Assembly: GCA_963920765.1 (NCBI GenBank)
Contig: OY987247.1
Coordinates: forward strand, 6,668,471 to 6,732,470
Direction of reading: 5' to 3'
DNA length: 64,000 nt
Source: Ulota crispa
Taxonomy: Eukaryota; Streptophyta; Bryopsida; Orthotrichales; Orthotrichaceae
This document shows, piece by piece, positions 1 through 11,047 of the stretch. How positions within the stretch are numbered: the stretch's first letter is position 1; each line of letters opens with the position of its first letter. Both the position numbers and the translations under genes were made by a program. The notes beneath the pieces were generated by a model. The model saw nothing but the letters and a program-made list of their open reading frames with translations. It made no database searches and was not told where the DNA came from.

Positions 1-447
1 AGAATTGACCTGTGAGGAAGTTAACATTGTATAAAATCAACATTCATGATTCACAACGAAATGACGAACTGTAGTACAAGCTTGCCAACGGATGAATGAA
101 CAATGAACTCGTCATTTTCACTTTTGTACCTACAGTTTTTTTTCTACGAGCAATTTCAGTAATGCAATTTATGCAACTATAGATTTGAATAACAAAATTT
201 GCTTAAAATGTAAAGATATGACATAACCAAACCCAAACAAACACAAACAAAGCGTAGAATTAAATCGTACTAGCCTCTATTGGGGTTTATCATTGATTTT
301 TGCATTAGCTGTTTTATTTTCTTGTAATTTCTTTGATTAATTACATCTTGCCTTATGTGAAATATATTTAAAGTTATAATATTTAGAACTGTTATTTTTG
401 TTTAAGTTCTAAGTAAAAATGACATTGAAAAGGGAGTAAAAGATAAA
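1..447. other. AT-rich leader region, nothing recognised
   Basis: No gene or repeat is recognised. The last part, about 380-447, may belong to the same plastid transfer as psbJ, but I cannot confirm it. Confidence 0.4.
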
Positions 448-565
448 ATGGCAAATACCACTGGAGGAATTCCTTTATGGTTAATAGGTACTGGAGCTGG
501 TACTCTAGTAATTGGCTTAGTAGGTATTTTTTTATGGCTCGTACTCTGGATTAGGTTCATCTTTA
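448..565 (+). pseudogene. psbJ: Plastid-derived psbJ relic (nuclear plastid insertion)
   Basis: The ATG at 448 opens a reading frame ([19 protein letters not shown] and onward) that matches the start of PsbJ, the small single-helix photosystem II subunit of about 40 residues. After the GLVGIF segment the frame shifts. The T-run at 514-520 is two bases too short, and from there the normal C-terminus ([11 protein letters not shown]) can be read only in another frame. The 118 bases equal a 40-codon gene minus two bases. The expected stop codon and the neighbouring plastid genes are not recognisable. Two residues normally conserved (R after TTG, V after IGT) are glycine here. Inferred: a short transfer of plastid DNA to the nucleus that is no longer functional. 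Confidence 0.8.
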
Positions 566-790
566 GCACATCAAAATAATGAAGAGGAGAGTGATGGTAT
601 CAAGAAGGCTATTAACGCTTTAATAAGTATAACATCATTTCGCATTTAGCAATGTCTTCACAATACATCTTAGAGGAAAATAGAAAATTCTGGGAACGTA
701 AATAATATTAACATCTAAGGAGGTAACTCTTACTACAGGGTGCGCCATCATCAACTTGGCTGAGCAATGGTGCAAACATTGTGAAGTTTC
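566..790. other. Region upstream of the lactonase gene
   Basis: No coding signal is recognised. It probably holds the proximal promoter or leader of the 6-phosphogluconolactonase gene, but no convincing TATA box was identified. Confidence 0.3.
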
Positions 791-816
791 ATGATGCGAA
801 GCCTATCTTCTCTCTC

Positions 817-3800
817 ATGTGGGCATCTCCCGCCATTGGAAAGGAGCCCTCAAGACGAGGTCGCTGGCCAAAGAGCACTGCTTCAAGCACCACCACGAAT
901 GCAGCGTATGTTCTTTCATCAGATTCTCTTCTCAATAGCTGCATTTTCTCATTGCTTTTGGTTTGCCTAAACTTACTACATTTCGAATGCTGATGTAGGA
1001 GCTTTAAATAGTAAAGAATCCCTCGCCCTAATGGTATTCTCAAAAATCTTGCTACATTATTGTTGACGAGTCTTATGTTAAAAAAAATCTTGACTATCGT
1101 TACAATAGACAGTGTCTAAAGCAACTAGACTTTTCAATAGTATCTTTGGGATTTTTACTTAGTGTGCAGCTAATATCAAGTCGATTTTGGATTTTTCGTA
1201 ACACAAGGGGATGTTGAGGTCTGACGCAGATGGAGCAATGCCAATTGAATATTTCTATGAGTGGACTAGTATTTAGGACGAGGTTCTTAGGTCCAGAATT
1301 GCAGAGAGCTGGATTCGGGAACAAAGGGTAGAGTCTTGTTGCTGAAACTATAACCCGACACCCCCTCATTAAGAGATTAATTTTCGCCTTACCTTTTTGT
1401 TGTTAAAAGATTTTTCAAAGGAAAGTATCATTTTGAGGTGTTTGCTTGTAAAATAATAGGAAGAAGCAAGCAGAGGAGAAGCAAGCTGAGGAGAAGCAGG
1501 TGTCGGATGGTGCTGCCGGGAATGTAATCGAGTCAAACGGCCACGCAGTTTCCAATGGCAAACCAAAAGTGGCTGTGCACTTATTTGAGTATGAAGAGGG
1601 TCCCTGGCCGTGCTCTGTCTCTATTGTTCCACATCTGCATGACGTGGCAGAATCGTTGGCCGATCATGTTGCTCGAATCTCTGCAGAGTCTATCAAGGCG
1701 AGGGGTTTTTTTACGATTGTGCTTTCAGGAGGATCCCTTGTGAAGGTTAGTCTTCCTCTACAAACCTCACTAAAGTTTCCCTCTTTTGATGATCAAATAT
1801 TTAAGAATTAAAACTTTGATTAATTGAATCAATGCCATATTAAAACTGAAGGGAAATTAAAATAAACATATAATGGCATAAAAATAAATTTGTTCTGAAA
1901 GAACACCATTTTAGTACAATTACGACATTTGAGTACATTTAAATGACACTAAGATAGTGCCATTTTAGTACTAACTTTCACGAATTGATAATCTGTGGGG
2001 AGGGACTTCTGTGATGAAGCGAACATCATTTGGGTGTTCCATCCAAACAACACGTAGTTATGAGCAATGTGTACACTTGCCAAAAGTTTTATCTTATAAG
2101 ATCTCCTTGGTTGATTCACAAAGTGATTTATGATGAGTTATTGATTATCTAATAGAACAATAGATCTACTTCGTAATAAGATATTGTTAAATTTGGGTTT
2201 TTTTAATGTTCACTTAATTAACTGAGAAGTTGAGATTACCATTAAGTCAACACCATTTGTTCTACATTAACATTAACAATGACTAGTTTAATCATGAAAG
2301 GGTTGCACTACTGACATTTAGTCAACGTTAAACTAATCATCGTTAAATTCATCATGAGGACTACATGAATCTACTAATGATTAATACGACATTTACAACT
2401 AATTAGAGAGGTTGTTTTTTGATGTTGTGCCTTTTGGTTTTCTTGGGAAACACTTTCGTAACAGTTACTTCCCTGTCATTAAGTTTAGGAAACGTGAAAG
2501 ACGTTTTAAGGAATGTGCAGGCTTTGAGCCAGTTGGTGGAGGAGCCCTATAGCAAGAAGATAGATTGGGCAAAGTGGTATGTATTTTGGGCAGATGAACG
2601 CATGGTACCCATCTCGCATGCTGACAGCAATTATAACACGGCAAAGGTTGGTTCTTCTTACGACCATTTGAATATTCATCACTTGGGTGAAAGTACGACT
2701 CTTTTAGAAGTATTAAGTGATTGCTTTGACGCCTCAGTGCCTAAGCTGAAATCAATATTTCTACTTCTAGAAGTTAAAGCTGATAATATTAACATCCAAA
2801 AATTAAGTCCAGTGTTAAAAATGTAGGACATGATATCTTTCTTTTGATGATTCTTGTTCCTTGAAGCTTCTAAATTATGTATTTCTAGTCTTGTTGATGC
2901 GAAAGTGGTTTTTTTGGCCATTTGGGTGCACGAAGAAATTGATTGGCAAAGCATTTTTGATAAGTTTTTCATGGCGGCTCTGCTGGTGCAGGCTGAGTTT
3001 TTGTCGAAGGTTCCCATTCCGCAAGAAAACTTAATCACTATCGATGATTGGGACGTCTGCAGCGCTGCAGCACATGGTTACGAAAATCGTCTCAAGTACG
3101 TTGGTGCCCAGTTTTTCCCGCACTGTATTTTTCCTTCTTTTTGCAAGAGGAAAGGCAATGCAGTGGAAGCATGTCATCACCCTATCAAAACAGGAGGAAT
3201 ATTAAGGAAGATTAAATAAAGCTCTCACAATCGCCAATTACAGTACCTAAGCAAAATACTGGCTAAGATTTTATTTAAAGAAAAACTTGTGTTTCTTTTC
3301 ATGTAGAGAAGACGAATTATTGAAGTGGCAGCAGAGAACTTTGGTCCAAACATAATCGAATATTTGATTCAAAAGTTCATATGAGATTAGTGTTGATTAT
3401 TGATAGTCGGGTCACCCATAATTATGCACAACACAGTTTGAAAGTATACAATGAGCGCACATATGGTGGAGAGTTACACTTGTGCAATGGCCTTTCCCAT
3501 TGCGGTGGTTTACCAAATCATCCTACACCATTTACTCATATTTTAGATGTCAGTATTTAGGCAAGGCCAACAATGCGTGAACATACTTTTGGTAGTCCTG
3601 GTTTTGCCTGGGATTGCTATTTCGGCTGGCAATGAAGATGTGGGAAAAAAAATGAAGGAACGCTATCTTATTATTCATGCCATGTGGATTGGGCCTGGCA
3701 GCACTGCTGCTGTAGTGTGGTGTGCTAAAGCCTTCGTTTGTTGTGTTTAATCCAGAGATTTGGTGAAGGTGCACAAAGTGTTGCACACAACCACGCAGAA

Positions 3801-6588
3801 CCACCACAAGTATCCTCGTTTTGATCTTGTAAGATGCACAACTTCTTTTCCTCGTAATCTGTGGAATTGACTCTCAGCATGATGCTTTAATGCTTTCAGC
3901 CTCTTAAAATTCTAAGCAAAGTGCTGCCTGTGCTGCTTGTGGTACCATCCTTATGCTTGTTAAGATAAGTACAAGCCATATTTTTTGCTTGACAATCGTC
4001 CTCTCAAAACTTCCCATGCTGAATCCTTGGTTGTAAAGTTGGAAATACAGTAGAGTTATCCTTTAATCTTGTCATAATAGATGTGACTCTATTGCAGTAA
4101 AAAACCTAAACTTGTACTAACTTGAACAGTAAATTAATGACTTTGATGGAAACTACTAGTGCTGGAAAGGTTATTATTATTATTTTTATTTTTATATTAT
4201 TGTATGGGAATGACTAGGGAGACACCCCAGTTGCTATGTGGACACCCCCTATAGCCCAACCTATTAAATTTGAGATTATTATTACGTTGAAATATGAAAT
4301 AAAATCAAAACAATATTTTAGCGCACGTTTGCATCTACAAGCGTTGCGAACATATAACAAATATGTCTCATTTGTGACATGGTCAAGAATTAAACTAGTC
4401 GCTCCCTTCATTTATAAGTTTATCTCTTGACTATGTCACAAACGAGACATATTTGTTGTATGTTTGCATTGTTTGTAGTTGCGCTAAAACATTGTTTTGA
4501 TTTTATTTCATATTTCAATGTAATAATAATCTCAAATTTAATAGGTTGGGCTATAGGGGTATCCACGTAGCAACTAGGGGTGTCTCCCTAGTCATTCCCT
4601 ATTGTATTTAGAACAGGCTTGAAAATTGTCTGATTTAAGTAATTATTGTAATTTTTACACAGTTTTCCATGTTTCTCTCTTCTCAAATGAGGTACTGCTG
4701 CATGGGTGGTGCAGGTTCTGCTGGGACTTGGACCGGACGGCCACATCGCCTCGTTATTCCCCAATTCCTTGCAGCTTGCTGAGACAAGGCGGTGGGTAGT
4801 GCCCATTAACAAGAGTCCCAAGCCCCCAGCCAGACGGATCTCCCTCACCCTCCCCTGCATCAATGCAGCAGTCCATGTACGTCGTCTACCCTCTTATTTG
4901 TGGCTTCACCTTCGTGTTTTGAGTAGATTACGTGGAGACTTTCTTTGTCAACTTATTTATTTATTTCATGGCCAACATGGCTCTGGCGATTGTGGTGATT
5001 CAATCAACTTTGGTTACGTTTGTTTTCAAACCGTAATATATGAAATTGGTCGTTTGAGTATTATAAATCCTTAATCCTTTTATGGACAATATCTTGCCTG
5101 TGATACTTATCATTTGTGGTGATGGTTGGGGGCTACCTAACATTCTATTACCCAAAGATTTCCTACCCTAGGGCCTTTTGTGACATGTCATGAGAAGACG
5201 GAATATCATTCATTTTTTTATAGTTTTCATCTTGAAATTCCTGACACGTCGCTAGCAAGGCCCTACGTTCATAGAAAACTTAGGGACCTTGCTACAATTG
5301 GTTTAAGATGGAATAGTCTCAATGTATTCCTCTCTCCAAAACCGTCATAAGGTAGAGTGCTCGAATTGCGACCCTGTCACCTAAAGCGAGCGTCCCTGTA
5401 CTTAGCTCAGGAATGGATCCTGAAATGGATCCTCTTTGTCCATTGAGTGGACAGGAAAAAAAAGGCACATTCTTTTGCAAGAGCCAATCAAACTCCTTGG
5501 TTTCACCTATCTCTTTACAAGTTGGTTGCAAGGGGACGGATTTTGGGAGACCTAGAGTCACAAATAGGTGTCTACTACAACAAAACTTTGAAAATTCATC
5601 AACAAATCAATAATGCTTCAAAACATATGAAAACAATTGTGTTACATTCAACATCTCTTTTTGTTTGTTTGTCTAAAAATTAGACACAAAAAATCTTCTT
5701 TGTCTCGAGAAGACCATGAAAAAATCCAACCAACCCTGAAAGTGACGGTTTTTGAGCTACCTACCTTATACCATACCAGGCATAGCAAGAGGGTTTGAAC
5801 TATGGCAAGAAAAGAAAATGCTTCCAAAGCTATGGCTAAGGGAGGAGGCTCATATTCCGCTCAGGCTCTTTAACCGTTCACCTCCTCAAATGTATTCTTA
5901 TTGTACATGTTGTTTTTTCATAGCCTTCAACAATGTTTAAGTAGTGTACTGTACATTTGAGGAGGTGGACAATTTTAGAACCCTATGCCACTTCAACTTC
6001 AAAATGTCATAACTAATTCCACAAAGCTCCAAAAAGTACGAAACAACTTGGATTAGATGCCAGTTCCTCTTGTCTTTCTAGGAAAAAATACTGAAAAACA
6101 CTTCAAGAAGTTTCATCTCCCCCAAAATTCAGTTTCAGCTCTTAGATGGTCGGTCGGTTTATGAACCTCCTACCTTATTTGCTTCGAAAGTTTACCGTCT
6201 GTTTACCTGCAATGGGCTACCACCTACCTTATACAGGCATAGCAGGAGGGTTTGAACTATGGCAAAAAAGAAACTGCTATTAAAAGCTATGGCTATTCGC
6301 TTCGAAAGTTTACCGTTTTGTTTTACTTACAATGGGGTAGGGTTGGACCGGCAGGTGGCGTTTGTGGTAGTGGGGTCGAGCAAGGCAGAGGTGCTGCAAC
6401 GGGTGTTTGAGAGGCCAGCGTTACCAGGGGCTCTTCCAGCGCAGCTGGTGCGGCCCCGGAACGGTGAAGTGACGTGGTTTGTGGATAAGCAGGCGGCAGG
6501 ACGGCTCTCTCTGGAGCATTACGGCGATCCCAAGAAGTACCCGTTTCTGGATTGGAGTTCCTTGAAGAAGGAGACCGCTGGTAACTAA
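817..6588 (+). CDS. 6-phosphogluconolactonase (spliced, 7 proposed exons)
   Basis: Hydrolyses 6-phosphogluconolactone to 6-phosphogluconate, step two of the oxidative pentose phosphate pathway. Proposed exons: 817-905, 1460-1745, 2521-2646, 2992-3095, 3756-3828, 4715-4876 and 6355-6588. Every junction is GT-AG and phases agree, giving 357 codons plus stop. Family motifs in order: FTIVLSGGSLVK (about residue 115), WYVFWADERMVP followed by DSNY (about 145-160), FLSKVPIP, LGLGPDGHIASLFP (about 230) and HVAFVVVGSSKAEVL. The 1460-1745 exon has an upstream in-frame stop and no in-frame Met, so an upstream start exon is required. The first exon is the least certain: it would add an R/S/T-rich, transit-peptide-like N-terminus followed by a K/Q/E-rich linker. 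An alternative ATG at 791 lies in another frame. The introns carry several miniature elements. Core identity is secure; localisation (plastid versus cytosol) is open. Confidence 0.88.
4206..4599. mobile_element. Foldback element with 8-bp target duplication
   Basis: A 394-bp element begins GGGAATGACTAGGGAGACAC and ends with its reverse complement. The arms are about 170 bp each around a loop near 4390-4430. It is flanked by a perfect 8-bp direct repeat, TATTGTAT (4198-4205 and 4600-4607). An 8-bp duplication is typical of hAT-type elements, although the very long arms recall Mutator-type foldbacks. It has no coding capacity. It lies in the lactonase intron between exons 3756-3828 and 4715-4876. 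Confidence 0.88.
5750..6345. repeat. Intronic repeats: duplicated intron pieces and a rearranged element
   Basis: A stretch reading TTTGAACTATGGCAA and onward occurs near 5790 and again near 6250, and GCTTCGAAAGTTTACCGT occurs near 6182 and 6299. Between them (about 5876-6176) is an element with an inner inverted repeat ending ACATTTGAGGAGGTG. It is homologous, in reverse orientation, to the one at 31205-31640. All lie in the last intron of the lactonase gene. Confidence 0.6.
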
Positions 6589-8290
6589 ATCCATGAAGGT
6601 CTCTCTCTCATCCACTAAGTTAACCTTTTTACTTCCTTTTTTCTTCTTTTTTGCCAAAGGGCTGAGCGCGTCGGTGGTATACATCCTTTTTTTATCTCAC
6701 ATTTTGTTTATGTAGTAAAAATATAAAAGGTTTTTTCTTGGAAATATGGTTTTTGTGTCAAGTTTTGGTGTCTTGCACCACTCTTGCGATTGACTTGATA
6801 AGAGGGATTGCAAAATATATGGCTGAAACCAAGTCAAGTTTGATTATAGAAAGGTGGTTCTTTAGTGAGAAGGTGGCAGCTGGTAACTAATTCTATGGAG
6901 GTCTCTCTCATCCACTCCCCAGTTTTTTTCCTTTTTCTTCTTTTTTGTCAAAGGGCTGAGCGCGTTGGTGGTATACATCCTTTTTTGTTTCTCTCATTTT
7001 GTTTGTGTAGTAGAACAATAAAAGGTGTTTTCTTGGAAATATGGTTTCTGTGTTAAGTTTTGGTTTCTTACACCACTCTTGTGATTGACTTGATAAGAGG
7101 GATCGCAAAAATCTTCGGCTGAAACCAAGTCAAGTGTGATTAAAGAAAGGTGGTTCTTTAGTGTGTCTTACCGATTGCCCAAATTTTCTGCCCAGAGCTG
7201 AGCATGAGCACCTTCACTTACGTGGTACACATCTTTTTTTCTTTCTTTTTTGTCTGTGTACGTAGTAGAGCAATAAAAGGTTTTTCTTGGAAATATGGTT
7301 TTTGTGTCTAGTTTTGGTGTCTTACAGCACTCTTGTGATTGACTTGATAAGAGGGATTGCAAAAATCAACGGCTGAAACCAAGTCAAGTACTCACTCTGT
7401 CCCTCTAAAAGCTCCAAATTGTACACATTTCTTGGACCACTAAAAAGCTCCCTTTTGTCATTTCAAATGCTGAGAAAGTGTTTGCCATGTTCAATGATGT
7501 CATGGGGGCAAGTGAAGCAATTAGAGAGCATTCCTCTCCTAGCAAGCTTGGCCTTGCCCATATGAGGTATACCATTGTTGCTACTAATCTTTAAATCATC
7601 AATAATGAGGAGTTGACAGCATGAACAAATATGGTACTTTTTGCATGGAATTTGGGTGCCCAAACGGCGACATCAAAACTAGAGATTTTGCATGCATTTG
7701 ATAGATGGTTTATTGATTCTAGAATGCATGTGTCACTAGCACAATGACTAAAACCACAATTAATACTTTGCAAGGAAGCTTTTTGGACGTTTTTAGAGGG
7801 AGGGAGTATGATTTAAGTAAGGTGGTTGTTTAGTATGTCTCACCGATTGCCCAAATTTTTCTGCCCAGAGCTGAGCATGTGCACCTTCACTCACGTGGTA
7901 CACATCTATTTTCTTTCTTTTTTGTCTGTGTAGTAGAATAAGAAAAGGTTTATTGTTCATGTTCTTCTCATTAGAACGTGTTTAGAATTTTCCATCATCA
8001 ATATGATTGATTGAGTTTACAAGAAAGTTTGCAAAAATCTAAAGCTGAATCCAATTGAATTGCGATCTGTGGTGGTCTCCTAGTCTATCTTTCCAATTGC
8101 CCAATTTTTCTGTCGACGGCAAAGCTTGTACCTTCACTGGGGTGGGATTTATTCTTCTCACATTTCTTTCTTGTAGTAAAACATGAAAGGGATCTTTTTT
8201 TGGAACATTTTCCCAAACCTTTTATTTGGTTGCATTTTGGTATCTCATTTACCACACTATTTTATACTAAAATACTCTAGAATTGTGAAA
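6563..8290 (+). repeat. Tandem array of lactonase 3'-end copies
   Basis: About five decaying direct copies, beginning near 6563, 6868, 7163, 7820 and 8080. They share pieces such as GGGCTGAGCGCGT, TGGTATACATCC, CTTGGAAATATGGTTT and ATTGACTTGATAAGAGGGAT. The first contains the real last codons and 3' UTR of the 6-phosphogluconolactonase gene. The second still ends in an equivalent GCTGGTAACTAA. Later copies lose the coding end and diverge further. The third is interrupted at 7391-7806 by a transposon. The array may offer several alternative polyadenylation regions. Confidence 0.78.
7391..7806. mobile_element. TA-flanked element, Stowaway/mariner-like ends
   Basis: It starts CTCACTCTGTCCCTCTAAAA and ends TTTTAGAGGGAGGGAG, a near inverse of the start, with TA directly outside both ends. 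These termini resemble the CTCCCTCCGTCCC ends of plant Tc1/mariner-related elements. Removing the insert rejoins the surrounding tandem repeat so that it aligns with its sibling copy (AAGTCAAG next to TGATT). No transposase frame is visible in the 416 bp. Confidence 0.8.
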
Positions 8291-8398
8291 ATTCAAAAAC
8301 AACAAACAAGTTTGCAATGTAAAATTGTTTATTGTTTATGGATTGTTTGTTATTTCTAGTTTTTAAAATTTTGCAAACAACATGAAGTTTGCTCATAA

Positions 8399-8620
8399 CC
8401 CTTGAACGTCTAAGCATGCCACTATGACCAGAACAATATAAGGTGTTATTTTTGTATTTGGAATAGATTTTCACTCTTACTATATTTGAGATCAACAAAG
8501 AAGTTGGAGAATAGAGCATAACAATTCTAGTGAACTAGAGATTTCAAATTAAAACTTCTTATTAGTAGCAAATGTCAATTATATGGCATTGTATATACTA
8601 TGCCTTGTGGTCATTAACGG
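8399..8620 (-). mobile_element. TTAA-type miniature element, subfamily A (degraded)
   Basis: Begins CCCTTGAACGTC and ends GGTCATTAACGG before TTAA. The interior contains the subfamily-A signature ATTTGAGATCAACAAAGAAG. Left flank (ATAA) and right flank (TTAA) differ by one base. Confidence 0.72.
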
Positions 8621-8639
8621 TTAATCCCCAACTAAGTTT

Positions 8640-10097
8640 GTATTATTAGAAAGTTTGCATATTTGGTTCTTGAATCCCTATTCAATTTCTAAGCATTACA
8701 CTTATTTCAATATTGTACCCCAGAGTAATTTACACATGTAAGTTTTGTAAGCAGTACAGCATGATTTAGAACAAATTAATGTTACCATGAAAAGTATGGA
8801 TTTTTTTTTTATCATAATAATTATAAGTACAAAAATTTGGATTTTTAGTACTCATACGCAACTAAATTTTATGACTTGTTTTGTTAGTAACGCCATATTC
8901 ATTAAATTGGGAAAATTAGATTCCCAAGTTGTACCCCTAATACTTGGTTCAAGTTGGTCATCTTATACCCAAAATGTAACAAAATTCCCAATTTAATGAA
9001 TATGGCGTTTAGTGTTCTATTATGTTTCCACGCTTGTTAGTGTCAACCATGTTTAGTGCAAAGGTTAATTGTAATAATAAATTCTAACATAAATTGAAAT
9101 TAATGGTGTAGCTGACTATCCATGTTTTAAATATCTAGGTACTTGTGTCAAGATTCGAAGCATGTGTCAACAAAGTATATTTTGTCAATGCATTATTTAA
9201 ACATGTAGAACCATAGGTCCAAGAAACTATATTATTATAGTATCGGGAGGTAATATTATTCTACTAAAAAAAGTCTAAATTCATGAGTTAAATGGAGGTT
9301 CTAACATATTCTTATGATTGGGAACATGAGAATAGAAGAGTAGAATTCTATTCGGAAAGTTTATATAGTTGTTACATGCAACCTTGATATAGGAACAACC
9401 CATTTCATACACCATGTAAAAATTAGAGCTTGTATCAATTCAAGGTAAACTTCTAATTAATATTTTGAAATGTTTCTTGTTCACCACTTACTCAAATAAT
9501 GCAAAATGAAGGAATTTTAAAAGGAATTTTAAATCCTATTTCAATTGCCAACAGGACCCACCAAAAACTAAAATACTTTAATAGCATTAATAATTTTCAA
9601 ATGTATTTTTTGAATGCTCTTCAAGCAAAGTTAGTTGTGGCATAGTATAAGGGTAGTCTTGGTTGAAAACAAAATTTGTGATTTTTGAATGAAGAGCCTC
9701 GTCATACCATTACATTTTATGTGGGTGATTAACCATTGCTGTCCCATTTTAGAAGTTAAAGAGTAAGTACTATGTAAGATGAGAGGCATTTGAAGACAGT
9801 TCCACTTTATATTGAAAATGGTTTGGAAGATTCTTGAAGCTACTAAAGATTTAAACATATGAAATTGAGAGGTGAACCCCATGTATATTCAATTGAGAAA
9901 AATCATAGTTTCACTTAAAAGGTTGATGGAATAAGTACCGTGATCTAATGACATTGTTTAGAAGCTTTTCAAGCTAGTTTAGAAAGCTTATGAAATTAAA
10001 TTTCGACCATTGTGAGTTCATTTTATCAACTGAAAAGAATTTCAAGCAAAAAGACAATCAAGTCGTTTCAAAGAATACAATTGGATTAAGAATACGT
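8640..10097. other. AT-rich intergenic DNA with a small inverted repeat
   Basis: No gene is recognised. At about 8888-9010 an inverted repeat pairs AACGCCATATTCATTAAATT with AATTTAATGAATATGGCGTT, a miniature element of unknown family. A related end occurs near 39785-39812. Confidence 0.5.
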
Positions 10098-10098
10098 A

Positions 10099-10106
10099 TG
10101 TATATG

Positions 10107-10152
<46 letters not shown>
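10099..10152. repeat. TA dinucleotide microsatellite (left block)
   Basis: Long run of TA repeats ending in TACATACATA next to a 405-bp inverted-repeat element. A matching run lies on the other side of that element. Confidence 0.9.
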
Positions 10153-10156
<4 letters not shown>

Positions 10157-10160
10157 CATA

Positions 10161-10565
10161 GGGAATTGTTAAAGCCACACCCAAAATTGCTAATGCCACA
10201 TCTTAAGGTGTGTTTTGAGCATGAAACGTGAGAATTTAATATTGATTTTTTGGATTTGGATCAAATGAGTTGTTTTATCTCTATCATTTTAAGGCTAAAT
10301 TCAAAAATTGGAGGTGTTTGAATTTGAAATTAAAAATTAGGACTTTTGAATTACTTAAAGCAAAAATACAGCAAAAATTTAACAATGGTGCAATAAAAGC
10401 TCAATTTTTTTTTGTATTTGTTCTTCTTTCTTTCAAGGAGGTGATAATGCCTTGATTGAATGAATGATGGACCACTTGAATAAAAGAAAATAGCATGAAA
10501 TTATCAAATTACACGTTCACAAGGGTGTGGCCTTAACAATTTTGGGTGTGGCTTTAACAATTCCC
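10161..10565. mobile_element. Inverted-repeat element with GGGAATTGTTAAAGCC ends
   Basis: Left end GGGAATTGTTAAAGCCACAC and right end GTGTGGCTTTAACAATTCCC are reverse complements. A second shorter inverted motif (GTGTGGC next to TTAACAATTTTGGG) lies inside. The element sits between two TA microsatellite blocks, so the target duplication cannot be read. A partial relative is found at 40660-40815. No coding capacity. Confidence 0.78.
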
Positions 10566-10567
10566 TA

Positions 10568-10568
<1 letters not shown>

Positions 10569-10649
<81 letters not shown>
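10569..10649. repeat. TA dinucleotide microsatellite (right block)
   Basis: More than 70 bp of nearly pure TA repeat, followed by degenerate ATGCAC/ATGCAT units. Confidence 0.92.
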
Positions 10650-10655
<6 letters not shown>

Positions 10656-10659
10656 TGTA

Positions 10660-11047
10660 TATGCATACATGCATGTATGTAAATTGTTTTTTACATAAAC
10701 AAAGTGGATACATTTTGGTTTTATTGGATATATTTGGGATGGGTTGGATTATTCAACCTAGGTATAGCTTAGTAGAAAACAGTACTTGAGATCAACATCA
10801 AACATTAGCAAATGTACCACAAACCCCCATTCTTGTCATAAAATATACACGTAAGTGCATGATAGCAGGTACATTAACCTTAAAGCCAATTTTGATCAAA
10901 TAAAACAATTGGAGCCATACAAATCAATTCAAATAAATAAATATAATAGAAGTTCATAAACACTGGGAAAAGTAGATCCTTCTGAATGCAATAGAGGAAG
11001 TGAAGCCCAACACACTTCATTGACCCTCAGAGTTCCATGCAAGTCCA
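10660..11047. other. Intergenic, nothing recognised
   Basis: Degenerate ATGCAT repeats, then AT-rich DNA. No gene seen. Confidence 0.4.

Noticed and set aside
789..1043. 84-codon minus-strand frame overlapping the proposed lactonase start exon
   Set aside because: No family similarity. It is antisense to the proposed exon and typical of chance frames.
10504..10713. Tyr/Ile repeat protein frame
   Set aside because: Translation of the TA microsatellite.
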